From positions 1,364,001 through 1,428,000 of the forward strand of contig LODT01000037.1 in NCBI GenBank assembly GCA_001606155.1: DNA of 64,000 nt, written 5' to 3'. Below, piece by piece: positions 22,210 through 33,268 of this stretch; position 1 is the first letter of the stretch, and each line of letters starts with the position of its first letter. This DNA is from Tieghemostelium lacteum. Taxonomy: Eukaryota; Evosea; Eumycetozoa; Dictyosteliales; Raperosteliaceae. The position numbers and the translations under genes are program-made. Below the pieces are notes generated by a model. It saw only the letters and a list, made by a program, of their open reading frames with translations. It did no database searches and was not told the origin of the DNA.

Positions 22210-23925
22210 TTATTGAGGTGTGTTACTACTTATTGAACTTTGAATCAAGATGGAAGTCAAATCAGGGCGATTGAAAAACGAAAGACCAATATGCCACAGA
22301 TTCAGAATTCTATCAGATTGAAGTAACAATTTATATTCATTGTGCGTATCTTCACTGAGTTTTCCTTTGTTTGGAAATGATATATTTCTTATATTTGAAT
22401 TGTTTTTTAGAATATATAATATGGAATTGTAGACATTAAATAACTTTTCTTTTGTCCCCATTCTTCTTTTTATGTTTATAGTGTGTAATACTTTGTTTTT
22501 TACAATGAATGGTATTAACTCTGACAGACTTTCAGTACCAACTGTAATAACATAAGAAACTGAAAATAGCATGAGAGTTTGCCTGGTAACTTCCAGTTCT
22601 AAAATTTTTAGAATCTCTTGGAATGAAATATATCCAATTGTGATACTATTTATAAAGTGGTTGTGAGATAATGATATAGATTTGAGTTCAACATTGTGGT
22701 ATTGACTATTTTCAATGGAGATTGAAGTGAGTTTTGGAAGATTTGCACTAACCAGATCACTAATAAATAGTTGTGTACTGTCTGGATAAAAATCTTCAAT
22801 AATTTTTATACTTTTTAGATTTGTTAATTTGTACACTATACTAGCCCATTGGTGATCTGTATTTGGTACAATTTCAATAGTTTCCAGTGCTGATAACTGT
22901 CTCCAAATGGTGATAAAATTGAAATCTCTCTGTGGATGATTAAACAGTGTTACAATTTTACTAAAACAAAAGTTTTTAATAAAAGGGTTATTGATGGTGG
23001 CGAGAAGATTTTCATTTTGTTCACACTGTAGAGTGTCAATGTTAACCATTACATCTTGGCATTTTAAGTTATTTAATAGATATACAGTGTCTTTTAACTG
23101 TATTTTACCACTTATAAATACGAATCTTTGAAGATTTTGTAGTTGGATAACTGCATCGAGTATGGGTGTTGGTTGTTCATCCAAGAAACGAATATTATTT
23201 AGAACCAATTTTTGTAATGATACCGATTTGCTAATTAACAATGCAGTGTCATTTGATTTCATTTTTACATTTGATAGTCTAAGTTCAGTTAAATTGATAT
23301 TTCCGCTGAAACCACTAGATAATTGAATAGATTTTGGAATACTGATATCCATTCCATACATAAAAATAAGTGATATTGAATTACTATTGAATAATAGATG
23401 AAATAAACTATCATCAATTTGCAATGTTGGTACTAACAGCTCTACTTCATTAACCTTAAATCTGTCATAAGGTGCTTGATGGATAACTGACATGTCCTTA
23501 GGTCGAAGTGATAGTGTAAAACATGATCTATGTAAATTTACAAATTTATCTAATATCTCTGGTCTCATATTATGTCTATCACCTATTCTCATATCCAATT
23601 GTGTTATTCTTTTATAGATTTGATCACCAATATCAGAATTTACAAATGATGTTATCTCTGTAAGTGGTAATTCCATTGAATACTGAAGATCACCTATGCC
23701 TGTCAATTTATTCAGATTTTTCAATAGATTAATCTCTTTTGGTTGACTGCAATCAATTGTAAATCTATATGAGTATCTAACTTTTGGTAGCACCTCTAAT
23801 TGTATTCTCTTTGAAATCAATATAAATGTTTTAATTAACTGGTAATAATGAGTTAAACTACATTCTAAATCAATTCTATATTCAAATATTTTTTTTAATA
23901 TAATATTGGGTAGGTATGTATCCAT
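22210..23925 (-). CDS. F-box-like/LRR protein, tandem family copy 3
   Basis: Intact 571-residue single-exon protein and the best reference for the local family. The N-terminus is MDTYLPNIILKKIFEYRID, followed by ISKRIQLEVLPKVRYSYRF; these hydrophobic helices are spaced like an F-box. Repeats such as LTELRLSNVKMKSND and LVLNNIRFLDEQ follow. The C-terminus has the shared block NIRNISFPNKGKLSED and LWHIGLSFFNRPDL. It is the intact partner of the broken copy 2. The promoter must sit in the 83 bp before the 3' end of copy 4. Confidence 0.78.
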   Translation of the reverse strand: MDTYLPNIILKKIFEYRIDLECSLTHYYQLIKTFILISKRIQLEVLPKVRYSYRFTIDCSQPKEINLLKNLNKLTGIGDLQYSMELPLTEITSFVNSDIGDQIYKRITQLDMRIGDRHNMRPEILDKFVNLHRSCFTLSLRPKDMSVIHQAPYDRFKVNEVELLVPTLQIDDSLFHLLFNSNSISLIFMYGMDISIPKSIQLSSGFSGNINLTELRLSNVKMKSNDTALLISKSVSLQKLVLNNIRFLDEQPTPILDAVIQLQNLQRFVFISGKIQLKDTVYLLNNLKCQDVMVNIDTLQCEQNENLLATINNPFIKNFCFSKIVTLFNHPQRDFNFITIWRQLSALETIEIVPNTDHQWASIVYKLTNLKSIKIIEDFYPDSTQLFISDLVSANLPKLTSISIENSQYHNVELKSISLSHNHFINSITIGYISFQEILKILELEVTRQTLMLFSVSYVITVGTESLSELIPFIVKNKVLHTINIKRRMGTKEKLFNVYNSILYILKNNSNIRNISFPNKGKLSEDTHNEYKLLLQSDRILNLWHIGLSFFNRPDLTSILIQSSISSNTPQ

Positions 23926-24008
23926 TTTAAAAAGTAATCAAAAAAAAAAACTTAATCACAATTTTGATCTGAGAAAATATCTCAACTCTTTTTGATATAT
24001 ATTTTAAT

Positions 24009-25688
24009 TTATTTTGAACTGGAGGTTATTGAACATTGTGATAGGATATCTAGAAGTTCTGGGTGCTTTGTAAATGATACTCCTATATGCCATAGATTCT
24101 TTACTCTTTCTGATCTCAAAAGGGTTTTATAATCATTATAAGTTGAACTATTTAATGGACCAGCACTTGGAAATGTTAAACGCTGGACTTTGGAATTTAC
24201 TAAAAGTATACTTAAAATGAATTGATACTGATTGTAAAGTCTGCCATTCTTTTTTTGGTAAACTGTGAATACTTGAATAGTTGATAGAGTTGTATTTGCT
24301 TGAAATAGAGGTAGAGCATCATAGAGATAACCTTTATCAATAATCAAACAGGAAATTGATAGAGATTGTAAAGTTTGGTTATCGAGTGTCAGAAATTGTG
24401 ATAAATCATTAAAATTTAATTGATCAAAATCTAGTGTGGTGATATAGTGGTTCTGGTTAAAAATTAGTGGAGGTGCTGATTCTGGTTGATAATAAAATTT
24501 CATTTCTTTGAGTTTTGGAAGATCAAGTAATATTAATTGTTCTATTGCTTTAGATTTGATAGAAGTTAGATATGTAATCTTTGAAGTACTTGTGAGCTCG
24601 TTGAACATATCAATGGGTATACAAGGTGAGTATTCAAACTCCAGTGTCTCTATAGTTGATAAACTTCTCCATATGGAGAGTAAACTGAATTGTTTCTGTC
24701 TATTTTCTCTAATCATTGATTTTGTGACCTTTAGATGTTTAATATAACCATTAACAATTTTATCACCATATAACTCTTCTTCAGAATCACAGTCCAAGGT
24801 AGTAATATACAATATACATTTATTGCATTTTATATTATTCAATAGTTTAACAATGGGTTTAAACCACATTGTTGAAGTTGAAATTTCAAAGTTCACTAAA
24901 TTCTTTAGATTTATAATACTATTGAAAAAGTCGTTATCTGGTGAATTGTCAAGTCTAATACGATCCAATACCAATGTAGTTAGAGAAGGTGATCTATCAA
25001 TGATTACACTTAGAGCACTACTTTCATAAAGTGTAAATAATATAGATAATTCAGTTAATCTATTATTTTCATTACTATCACTTAAATATTTTGTAAAATC
25101 AATAGTTGTTCCAGAAATTGATATTTTCTTGAACTGGTTTGTATTGAAACATTTAATAAAGTCGACTTCAGATAATGAATTCAATAATCCTCTTAAAGAG
25201 ATTTCAAAATTAACATTAGATAGCTTTTGAACAGGTATGACAGGAAACACTTGTACATTTCCATCTATTTTATCGTATTGTATTGATATATCCTCTACAT
25301 TGGTGAAAATATCAAATAACCAATCATCTTTAGGTAACATGAGATCCCATAGTTCTAGTCTTGTGACTTTAGTTCTGAAATGTGGTATTAAATATGCAAT
25401 TTGAAGGAATGAATCTATTGCACTTTTTTTTATTTCTGTTGTGTACTGTAGTCTACATTGACCAGTTATTCTATCTAACCTCTTCAGAAAATCTAATTCT
25501 TTTTGTGATATTTGATTTTCAATAGAGAATCTCAATGAATTTCTTCTGAGTTTAGGTAATACCTCTAACTGTATTCTCTTTGATACCAATGCAAACACAA
25601 CAATAACTCTATAATAAATTTTTAAATTACATTCTAATTGTACTCTATATTCAAATATCTTTTGTAAAATGTGATTAGGTAACATCAT
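24009..25688 (-). CDS. F-box-like/LRR protein, tandem family copy 4
   Basis: Intact single-exon protein of 559 residues from the Met at 25688 (MMLPNHILQKIFEYRV). An in-frame ATG 30 bp upstream would add MFFTFCSLRL, which has no counterpart in the other copies. The F-box-like start, VSKRIQLEVLPKLRR, LRRs such as LTTLVLDRIRLDNSPD and the terminal VKNLWHIGVSFTKHPEL show common descent with copies 1-3. It is more diverged from copy 3 than copy 2 is, indicating an older duplication. Confidence 0.77.
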   Translation of the reverse strand: MMLPNHILQKIFEYRVQLECNLKIYYRVIVVFALVSKRIQLEVLPKLRRNSLRFSIENQISQKELDFLKRLDRITGQCRLQYTTEIKKSAIDSFLQIAYLIPHFRTKVTRLELWDLMLPKDDWLFDIFTNVEDISIQYDKIDGNVQVFPVIPVQKLSNVNFEISLRGLLNSLSEVDFIKCFNTNQFKKISISGTTIDFTKYLSDSNENNRLTELSILFTLYESSALSVIIDRSPSLTTLVLDRIRLDNSPDNDFFNSIINLKNLVNFEISTSTMWFKPIVKLLNNIKCNKCILYITTLDCDSEEELYGDKIVNGYIKHLKVTKSMIRENRQKQFSLLSIWRSLSTIETLEFEYSPCIPIDMFNELTSTSKITYLTSIKSKAIEQLILLDLPKLKEMKFYYQPESAPPLIFNQNHYITTLDFDQLNFNDLSQFLTLDNQTLQSLSISCLIIDKGYLYDALPLFQANTTLSTIQVFTVYQKKNGRLYNQYQFILSILLVNSKVQRLTFPSAGPLNSSTYNDYKTLLRSERVKNLWHIGVSFTKHPELLDILSQCSITSSSK

Positions 25689-25878
25689 CAATCGTAAACT
25701 ACAAAATGTAAAAAACAAATTTTTACAAAAAAAAAATAAAAAATCATTATTGTTTACAAAAAATCTATTATTATTTTTAAATTAAAATCTATTAATTTTT
25801 GTTTTTGGATTAAATGCTTGAGTGGAAAATTTTTTGGAAAACCAAGAATTATTTTTAAAATCAATATATAAATGGTGT

Positions 25879-26400
25879 TTAAATGAAAAGGTGTAAAATG
25901 GATAAGAAAAAGCATATTGATGAAATAGTGAATTTAGGTACAGTTGATCCATTTGAGGACGCTAATGATTCAGATGGTTCTTTAGGAATAAGAACATTTT
26001 GTTTCTGAGATGATTTACATTGGATAGGAGGTGTATTTCCATCAGTTGGTGCAAATAGAGTACCATTAAGGTAAATTTTGAAATCTTTGATGATACCAAC
26101 TAGAGTTGTAACTTTGATCTTATAGAGTTTGGAATTTGTTGGTATTTGAGAAATGGGACCTACAATATGTGAGTTTATATATTTATTACTTGAAGATGAT
26201 ATAGTGAAATCTGTGCTTTTAGGTGTAGAAGAACCACCAAGTATTTTAACATTCAATTGAAATTCAAAATGGCAAACATGGTCTTGTGCAGTAACATTAA
26301 CAGAAGATATAGTAACAGAGTTTACAGCAACACTTGGAGAGAAAGATACAACCAATCCGCTAATAAATAAAATAAATACCAATATTGATAAATTTAACAT
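25879..26400 (-). CDS. Small secreted protein, possibly GPI-anchored
   Basis: 173 residues with an N-terminal signal peptide (MLNLSILVFILFISGLVVS) and a hydrophobic C-terminal end (FTISSICFFLSILHLFI) after a Ser-rich stretch, the layout of a GPI-anchored protein. The middle is beta-rich and Ser/Thr/Val-rich with one Cys in the front part and one near residue 127, plus candidate N-glycosylation sites (NVT, NGT, NGS). I do not recognise the family. Single exon; it is the first non-LRR gene beyond the LRR array, on the same strand. Confidence 0.65.
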   Translation of the reverse strand: MLNLSILVFILFISGLVVSFSPSVAVNSVTISSVNVTAQDHVCHFEFQLNVKILGGSSTPKSTDFTISSSSNKYINSHIVGPISQIPTNSKLYKIKVTTLVGIIKDFKIYLNGTLFAPTDGNTPPIQCKSSQKQNVLIPKEPSESLASSNGSTVPKFTISSICFFLSILHLFI

Positions 26401-26923
26401 TTTTTATAATATTCTAAAACATATGTTTTTAAATGATTTCTATGAATAGAAATGGTAGTGGTTGTGGTTATAAAATTTAGCTTTCTTAAATAAAATTTTA
26501 ATTAAAATGTGGAAAAATGTTGAGTTAATTTATTTTTGTCCAACACATACCCAAAATCAGTCTGAATTTCCATCAAAATTTTAAATATTTTTCGATTTGT
26601 TCATTGCTGATATTTTAAACTAGGGACATCTGATTGGTGTTTACTCCACCAAAAAAATCAAAAGAAATCGAGATAAAAAAAATAACCTTACAAAAATTAA
26701 AAACTACAGTTTTGGATATCTGATTCAAATAAAATTCATTTTTAGATATCTAAATTTTTCCATATTACAAAAGTAGTATTTTCAAACTGTTTATTTGAAA
26801 CGCAGTTTAGAAGTGGGAAATTACTAAATCAAGAGTTGGGTATAATAAAGAAATAAAAAAAAGAAAAAAGTGTAATATTACAACTATTATATTATTATTT
26901 ATAGTATTATATTATTATTATTA
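26401..26923. other. Intergenic spacer
   Basis: About 520 bp, A/T-rich, upstream of the small secreted protein and downstream of the PAQR gene. The right end has an ATT/TTA microsatellite-like stretch (26881-26930). No gene or RNA recognised. Confidence 0.5.
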
Positions 26924-28010
26924 TTATTTAACTTTTGATTTTGAAATGTGACCCCAATCTAGGAAGACACTGTATAACATATTCATATATTTAACAATAA
27001 ATGACTTTCTTTTACCGGACCCAAAGAATGCCAATACTATTTGTTTCTCTGCGTATTCCAAGTTATCAATGATAACAGAGGCGTGAGATGGTATTATAGA
27101 TTCTGTGTCTTCTCTACTACCGTGAGGATGTAAGGGTTTTGAGACCATTGTACTCTCAAGTATACAAAAATAGTGTAATAGAGTACCAGCACTGACAAAC
27201 AAGTGCCATACAGCGTGATTAAAAGGTTGTGTCTCCCAAACTAAGAATCCAATGCCACCAGTATATGTTACACCGCCAGTAACTAACAGTTTCATTCCCT
27301 TCTTTGGAATGTGTCTAATCAGATCTTTCATACCAAACACCGATATCCAACCCATCAACAAATAGAATCCATTGGAAATGAATGGTGGAATGCCATCAGC
27401 ACCCATAGTCAGTTTGCAAAATACACCCAAAAAACACATGGACCAAACCACACCAAAAAGACTCCATCCAACTTTAACAACTTTTGGACTTGCTCCTTTA
27501 CTAAGTTTCTCTACCTTGTTATTTGTTGGTAAATTATTATAGATGAGGTTGATCATCATTAGTGGTGTTTGTGTACCTGCAATCAACATATATATAGCAC
27601 AGTGATCTAGATTCTTTAGAAACTCTTTATGTTTCTCAGAGAGATCAAACATTTCAATACCACCTGCATGATAAGCTGTCGAACAAAAATACATTGTTAT
27701 CTATTTAATTAACATGTTAGTATACATGTTCTATAGTATTTTACTGTAGTTTCAAAACCTGGGATTTTTGGGACCAGTATAAAATTTCAAATATACATAC
27801 CAATGAAAATCCATATATAGTACAAGATAACACATGCCATTTTGATCCTCTCATTTTGGCTAATGATATCAAAAATAGAACGGCTGGAATGCAAAGTATA
27901 AGTCCTAGTAGATGAGAGACTGCATTCAATACCTCCTCTGTGTGTGTTTGTATCTCTGGTGATTCTGTAACATTAAATCCAATTTCACCAAAATCTTCTA
28001 ATATAACCAT
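26924..28010 (-). CDS. PAQR family (adiponectin receptor/hemolysin III-like) membrane protein
   Basis: Two exons, 28010-27801 and 27700-26924 (GTATGT donor, phase 0), give 328 residues with seven predicted helices. The PAQR metal site is present: SxxxH in CSTAYHAGG just after the exon junction, the Asp in NLDHCAIYMLIAG, and HxxxH in NHAVWHLFVSAG. A hydrophilic N-terminus (about 25 residues) precedes the conserved EEVLNAVSHLLGL. PAQR proteins are seven-helix receptors or ceramidase-like hydrolases; the hemolysin III branch is the closest by these motifs. Substrate or ligand cannot be inferred. The C-terminal 80 residues are an extra extension ending VFLDWGHISKSKVK. Confidence 0.88.
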
Positions 28011-29595
28011 ATTTTGTTTAAACTTTTATAATTTGTATAACTAAATGTGAAGAGAGGTGATGTATAGTTGATGTATAGTTGGTGATGTTCCTGTATCAAG
28101 AAATTGTGCGTTATTCTTAATAGGTGTATATAGATAAATTTGTTTTAAAAGAAAGAGAATAGATTAAACAAATTTTGATTTTAAATTAAAAATAATTAAA
28201 GTGATTATATATACAAAATTAACAAAAATAAAATCCTATCTGTTTGTATATATATATTAATATATATAAATGTGTGTTCGTGTGGTGGTTGATTTTTTTT
28301 AAATCTGTATGATGATAAAAACAAGATTTAAATATAAAAGATATCTATACTAAATGTACAGACTATGTGTTTGAGGTTGTTGTCTAAACTAATATTACAA
28401 AATATAAAACTAATGTAAAAAAAAAAGTCCTTCAACCGAGTGGCAAAAACAGTTTTGATTTTTTTTTTAATTTTTTAGATTTTGGTATCAATCTAGATTT
28501 TCATTTATTTTTAAAACTTCAACTTTTCTTGCAAATTAAAAAAAAATAGTAAAAAGGTTATAAAATGTAAATTCATATATAGAAATACTCCAAAATAGAT
28601 TATTATAACCTATAGTATGAGTGAATGCGAAACAATCGCATTATAAAATATACTAAAAAAAAAATTTTTAATTTTTCTGCTGAATATTAATAATTTGATT
28701 ACTATAGTTCAACCTTAAAGAAGTGGAATCAAGTCATAAATTAACATCATCAATTGTATAAACATGGAGTAAATTAATGATCGAAAGCTAAAATATTAAA
28801 AATTAATAGAACACCACTATACCTGTATTTATGTACTTTTAAATTTCTATTATCAAATGTTGAAATATTAGGTTAGCGACGACCTATGTATTCACATTCT
28901 TTAGTGCCAATATAGTATAATGATTGTAATAAGGTCTTTGGTCTCTTTTGTTTTATTTTCTACAACTATCAGTAGAGATCCTAAAATTTTCAAAGTTAGC
29001 TATAATAAAATTTAAATTTATTATGTATTTTAATTGTTAAATTTTTCTAAATCATAGTTATTTAATAATATTTTGAGTTGATTGACAATGAAATGTGAGA
29101 TAAAAGGGTTTATAAGTTTTTTAAAATAAAATTTCATTTTCTGCACACAGCAGAAGGAATTTCTGAAAACTCTGAATTTTTTTTTTTTTTACATCACATT
29201 GTGTAGTCACAAATTGAATTGGAACGAATAAAATAAACAATTTATTCAATCAACACTCTGGAAGTATTATAATATTTAATAAATGATGGTTAGGACATGA
29301 TTTAAATTATGAAATCATAGAAAATAAATAAAAAAAGAAATTAGCACAAAATTAAGCTTAAGAAAAAAGTAGGCTAAACCAACTTAGCTTATTATTATTT
29401 GGATTATATAAATATGGATAGTAAATTACTAGTTAAATTGAATTCCGTTTATTATAATGTTTAATCAATATGTCAGAATGCCTGGGGTATGTCAAGAGGT
29501 GAAATGATGGTGATATTATAGCTACAATTTTAGATAATTCCAAACTGGAATGTAAGGAATTTTAAAAAGTAAAAGGAAATGCTAATCGCCCCTTT
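28011..29595. other. Intergenic spacer, 1.6 kb
   Basis: Lies upstream of the PAQR gene and downstream of the RWP-RK gene (both minus strand). It is strongly A/T-rich with many homopolymers and TA repeats near 28240-28270, and has no frame with protein-like composition. One short perfect inverted repeat (7-bp arms, 5-nt loop) at 28624-28642 stands out. No tRNA or snRNA signature seen. Confidence 0.5.
28624..28642. repeat. Small perfect inverted repeat
   Basis: AATGCGA and its exact reverse complement TCGCATT are separated by AACAA. It is GC-richer than its surroundings. Could be part of a small RNA or chance. Confidence 0.4.
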
Positions 29596-30345
29596 TTAAA
29601 ATTGTAAAGTAACTTGAGATAGGTTTAATAAGTCGTTGGTTGGCACCTGTTGATGATAAACATTATTTGAATTGGGATAGAAGGGATATCCTGTAATAGG
29701 TTTATCCTCTCTATCTAGAAAAAAATGAGCATTATTATTTTTGTTATTATTATTAATGTTGTTGCTGTTGTTGTTGTTGTTATTAATATTGGTTATGGGG
29801 TTTTTTGGGTTTGGAATTAAGTTTAAATTGTTATTTACAAAGGGATTGTTGAGGTTACCTATATTATTTGGGGATAATAAAGGTTTTATATTATTTGAGA
29901 TTTTTGGCTCAAATATTTTAGGTTCTAGTGTATGTAATATATTTATAGTCTGGATGTTATCTGGAATAATAATCTTTGGTAATGTGATTTTAAACTCTTT
30001 TTCAGTTATGGGACTTTTAGGTATTTTTTTACTGTTGTTTTGAGTGGTTGTTGGTAAATGTTGACCGCTATGTGATAATGATGAATTTGATAGTGCTGAT
30101 GTTGTTGTTGTTGTTGTTGTTGTCTGTTGTTTATATTGGTTTGGTGAAGGTAATGGTGAAATATAATTTGAATTACTGGTATAACTATTTATATTATTAT
30201 TACTACTTGACAATTGAGAAATCAGTGAAGATGGTACACTGGTAGAACTATTAAATAAACTTGGGCCAAATCCCAATTGAGTTAAATTACTAGTCGGTAT
30301 AATATTGCTAGGTGACATATTATATGAATTATTATATTGATAGTA

Positions 30346-30396
<51 letters not shown>

Positions 30397-30855
30397 GTTG
30401 TTGTTATTATTATTATTTGGTGAACTCTTTAAATTACTAATAGTACTTAGAAGTTTCAAATCATCATTTTGATTTGATTCACTATCGCTACTGCTGGAGG
30501 ATTCATTGGCATCCACATCAAAATTATTATCTAAAAATAAATCCTTTTTTGCCTTCATTACCAGAATATTGGGATTTTTGATTAAGTAGTTTTTCTTTTT
30601 CTTAAGTGTGGAGATGTCATTTTGAATCTTAGCGGAATCTTCCTGTGACTTTGGTACAGTATTTTCCAAATTGGAGATCATTTTGTCGATGGACTTTATC
30701 TTTCTGTGCGGCCATCTTGGAATACCATTTTTTCTACAAATTTTCTTGAGAACAGTTGCACAAACCCCAATCTCTTTAGCCACAACATTGATGGGCAAAT
30801 GAAAATATTTGGAGAGGAATTGAAGATCAATATTCTGAGTTGGTGTAATTGGCAT
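29596..30855 (-). CDS. RWP-RK domain transcription factor
   Basis: 419 residues. The first 55 form the RWP-RK DNA-binding domain: a helix with VVAKEIGVCATVLKKICRKN followed by GIPRWPHRKI (the RWPxRK signature, residues 44-53). A Lys-rich helix follows (about 60-105). The rest is low complexity, with a long Asn tract (about 147-170), Ser/Thr runs and Asn/Pro-rich text. RWP-RK proteins are nuclear regulators of nitrogen response and gametogenesis in plants and algae, and dictyostelids carry several (rwp genes). The target genes here are unknown. Single exon, preceded by an unusually long 1.67-kb spacer. Confidence 0.88.
30347..30417 (-). repeat. AAT/AAC trinucleotide repeat coding for poly-Asn
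   Basis: About 23 uninterrupted codons of TTA/TTG on the plus strand read as Asn in the RWP-RK protein. Such tracts are typical of dictyostelid regulators and vary in length between strains. Confidence 0.85.
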
Positions 30856-31894
30856 TTCTTTCTACTGTTACTGTTTAATTGACAATTGTGAAATCAAAAA
30901 AAATTAAAAAAAAATAATTTTTTAATTAATGGGTGATTTGTTTTTTTTTTTTGTATTATAGCGAATACGAGTAGAATTACTATTGTTTACTATTATTACT
31001 ATTGTGATGGTGTATACTGTGGATACTAATTGTTGTAAAAAATTTTTTGGTTTTTTTTTGGATGGAGTTATCTAGATTTTCTGAATGAATTGAAAAAAGG
31101 GAACTCGAATGACTGTGAAAAAAATAAAAAAATGAAGGAACAATGGAATGAATGATCTTTTTTTTTTTTTTTTACCGCAAGTGTGATATTTATCGAAACA
31201 ACAACAGAATTAAAAAATAGACACCAGATATTTCGATGATAAATTTTATTACAAAAAAAAATAAAAATTTATGTTATATGATTATTATAATAATATGGTG
31301 TGTTATATATAACAGATAAAGATATTATAAAAAGTTTAAATAATAAAATAGTTGGTGGGTGGCCAAAATGTTTTTTTAAAATAAGTATGTAATATATATA
31401 TATATATTCTATAACAATATAAATTAGACACTTCACACACTTTGATTATGAAAGGAATGAATGATAGTTTTTATAAAATATCAATAAATAATAATCGGTG
31501 ATAGAAAACCACTTGGGAAATTTAAAAAAAGTCTTGCACTAGTGGCTTTGATAAGATTTTATAAATACACAAAATAAAAATTCTTCAATACCATCTACCA
31601 AAAAAAATTTTAAATAATTTAAAAAATCTAAAAATCTTTTGGTTTTTTTGGTACCTCCTTTTCTCGCCTATCCTTCCATTTTAATTTATCATGTCGACAA
31701 AAATCGTATTTGATAACATTCTGTCGGAATTATTTTATCTTGTCTTGCAAAAACGCGATATTTGAAAAGTTTGTGCAAGCCTGTCGGGAATCTTATGAAA
31801 TTTCCAATTTGGTGCAATTCGATAAAAATTTAAAATAAAATTTAAATTTTTATTTTGATAAATTAACGAAATTGACTAATTACCACTGTTTGGC

Positions 31895-31908
31895 AGCCTT
31901 TAAAGGCT
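31895..31908. repeat. 14-bp perfect palindrome
   Basis: AGCCTTTAAAGGCT is its own reverse complement. It lies in the GC-richer island upstream of the RWP-RK gene and could be a dimeric factor site or an RNA stem. Confidence 0.5.
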
Positions 31909-32092
31909 TTATGTCACCATACCTTGACTTTTACGCACTTGGTATCCAGGAGTGAATCGGACAGATTTTCATTCAGTAATTCGTATTTGCATCGTCAATG
32001 GTTTTCTGAAAAAAATGGCTTTTCCGTTGAATTGTGTGTAGTTTTAAATAATTTTTTGGAACAAGGTATACATTAAATTTAAAAGTTTTTTT

Positions 32093-32123
32093 AATAAGCC
32101 GAAGAAAGATCTTTCGGATTATT
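32093..32123. repeat. Hairpin, 11-bp arms with one mismatch
   Basis: AATAAGCCGAA and TTCGGATTATT pair at 10 of 11 positions around a 9-nt loop. It sits at the right end of the GC-richer island and could close an RNA or act as a terminator. Confidence 0.45.
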
Positions 32124-32460
32124 TATAAAATTTATTTCTTCAAAATAAAATAAAGGTGTTTTTACCCACTCTTTTCCCACCTGTACAATGAAATATCTGA
32201 ATGTTCCACTCTGATTCTGACAAAAAACCCAGACATCCTAGGAAACACTAAACTCATATAACATCAACATTATTCAATTGTAACTTTGAGAATTCCCACA
32301 CCCACTGCGATTCATTTCAAAATCAAAGTAATAATCTTTGGAAAACTATTTTAGTTTCTTTCACCATTGGAAAGATGATATTCACTCAACTATTCTCTGT
32401 CTATAAGTGAGATATGAATGTTTTGGTTTTAGGATTATTATAATATATATTTATTGATTT

Positions 32461-32490
32461 TGGTGTGTGTGGGTGTGTGTGGTGTGTGTC
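32461..32490. repeat. GT-rich tract
   Basis: A run of TG dinucleotides with GGG and GG interruptions, just past the LAMTOR3 stop. It resembles the GT/CA-rich G-box elements bound by GBF in Dictyostelium promoters, but here it is at a 3' end. Confidence 0.4.
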
Positions 32491-32522
32491 TTATCCTTGT
32501 TTTTAAAGTTTTGTTTATTTTT

Positions 32523-33104
32523 TTACATATCTTGTAAATCCAGTTGAATGGAATTTGAAAGATGTACTAATGATCTAGAAATTTCACTTTGGGCTCCCAA
32601 AACTGCACCTACATTTGATGTTGAATCTGCAACGATTGATAATATAACATTGGTAATATTTATGTGAATGACTATTCTTTCCTCAAAGAAACTAACTATA
32701 CTTTTATTTTTTCCTGCGTGTAATTTACTAGCCTATAGTAGTATAATTATATTAGTTTCACTTGTTCATCTGTATATATAGAACTCTGAAAAACTATCTA
32801 TCTTTCTAATCTAAAGTCTATAACTCAATCTATCTAATATCATTTGAAACCTACTTGATCTGTAGCTAAAGAAAATGTAGATAATAATGAATTATCTACA
32901 ATATTATCATCAACTGAGTTCTTGTCTATCAGTTTTCCTAGAATATAACCATCTCTATCTGACAATAAAAGTGATGCATCTGGAATGGTACTATTTATAT
33001 ATTAATTAGCTAATCATAGTTCGTGAATTATAGTGAATTATGCTGTTTGCATACCCTAAATAGGTCTTCTTTAATGTACTTAAAAATTCTTCAACTTTGT
33101 CCAT
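32523..33104 (-). CDS. lamtor3: LAMTOR3/MP1-like Ragulator subunit
   Basis: A small gene rebuilt from three exons: 33104-33055, 32990-32855 and 32732-32523, with GT-AG introns and phases 2 and 0. It gives 131 residues, close to human LAMTOR3 (124). The protein has the roadblock/LC7 fold signature of this subunit: LLLSDRDGYIL, then LLSTFSLATDQASKLHAGKN, where the human text is FLSTFALATDQGSKLGLSKN, followed by NKSIVSFF and VADSTSNVGAVL. Ragulator anchors Rag GTPases and TORC1 on lysosomes and contacts the V-ATPase. The alignment runs across both introns, so the model is strong although each exon is too short to be noticed alone. Its start lies 164 bp from that of VMA22 on the other strand. Confidence 0.9.
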
Positions 33105-33268
33105 TTTTTTAATAAATCCTTTAAATGACCTGGTGCTCACCTATTTACAATCAAACGTGAATCCTAAAAATAAAAATAAAAAAAAAAACAATATTTTTTA
33201 CTAATTTAAATAATTTTCAAACAACATCTCTGTAGAAGAGAAGAAGAACTTCATAAAAAGAAGGGAAA
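33105..33268. promoter_or_regulatory. Bidirectional promoter of LAMTOR3 and VMA22
   Basis: Only 164 bp separate the two divergent start codons. It contains an A-run (about 33165-33190) and T/A stretches typical of dictyostelid core promoters. One shared control region is therefore likely; no specific factor site recognised. Confidence 0.6.

Larger units (their letters stand above)
30856..32522. other. Long spacer upstream of the RWP-RK gene
   Basis: 1.67 kb without a supported protein frame. Most of it is A/T-rich, but 31670-32120 is richer in G, C and CpG than the other spacers. It holds a 14-bp perfect palindrome (31895), an 11-bp-arm hairpin (32093) and a near-repeat of CTGTCGGAAT at about 31730 and 31780. 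A GT-rich tract lies at 32461-32490. It may contain an RNA gene or regulatory elements; nothing matches a class I recognise. Confidence 0.5.

Noticed and set aside
29741-30245. Leu-rich plus-strand frames resembling membrane proteins
   Set aside because: They are the complement of Asn/Ser/Thr-rich coding in the RWP-RK gene.
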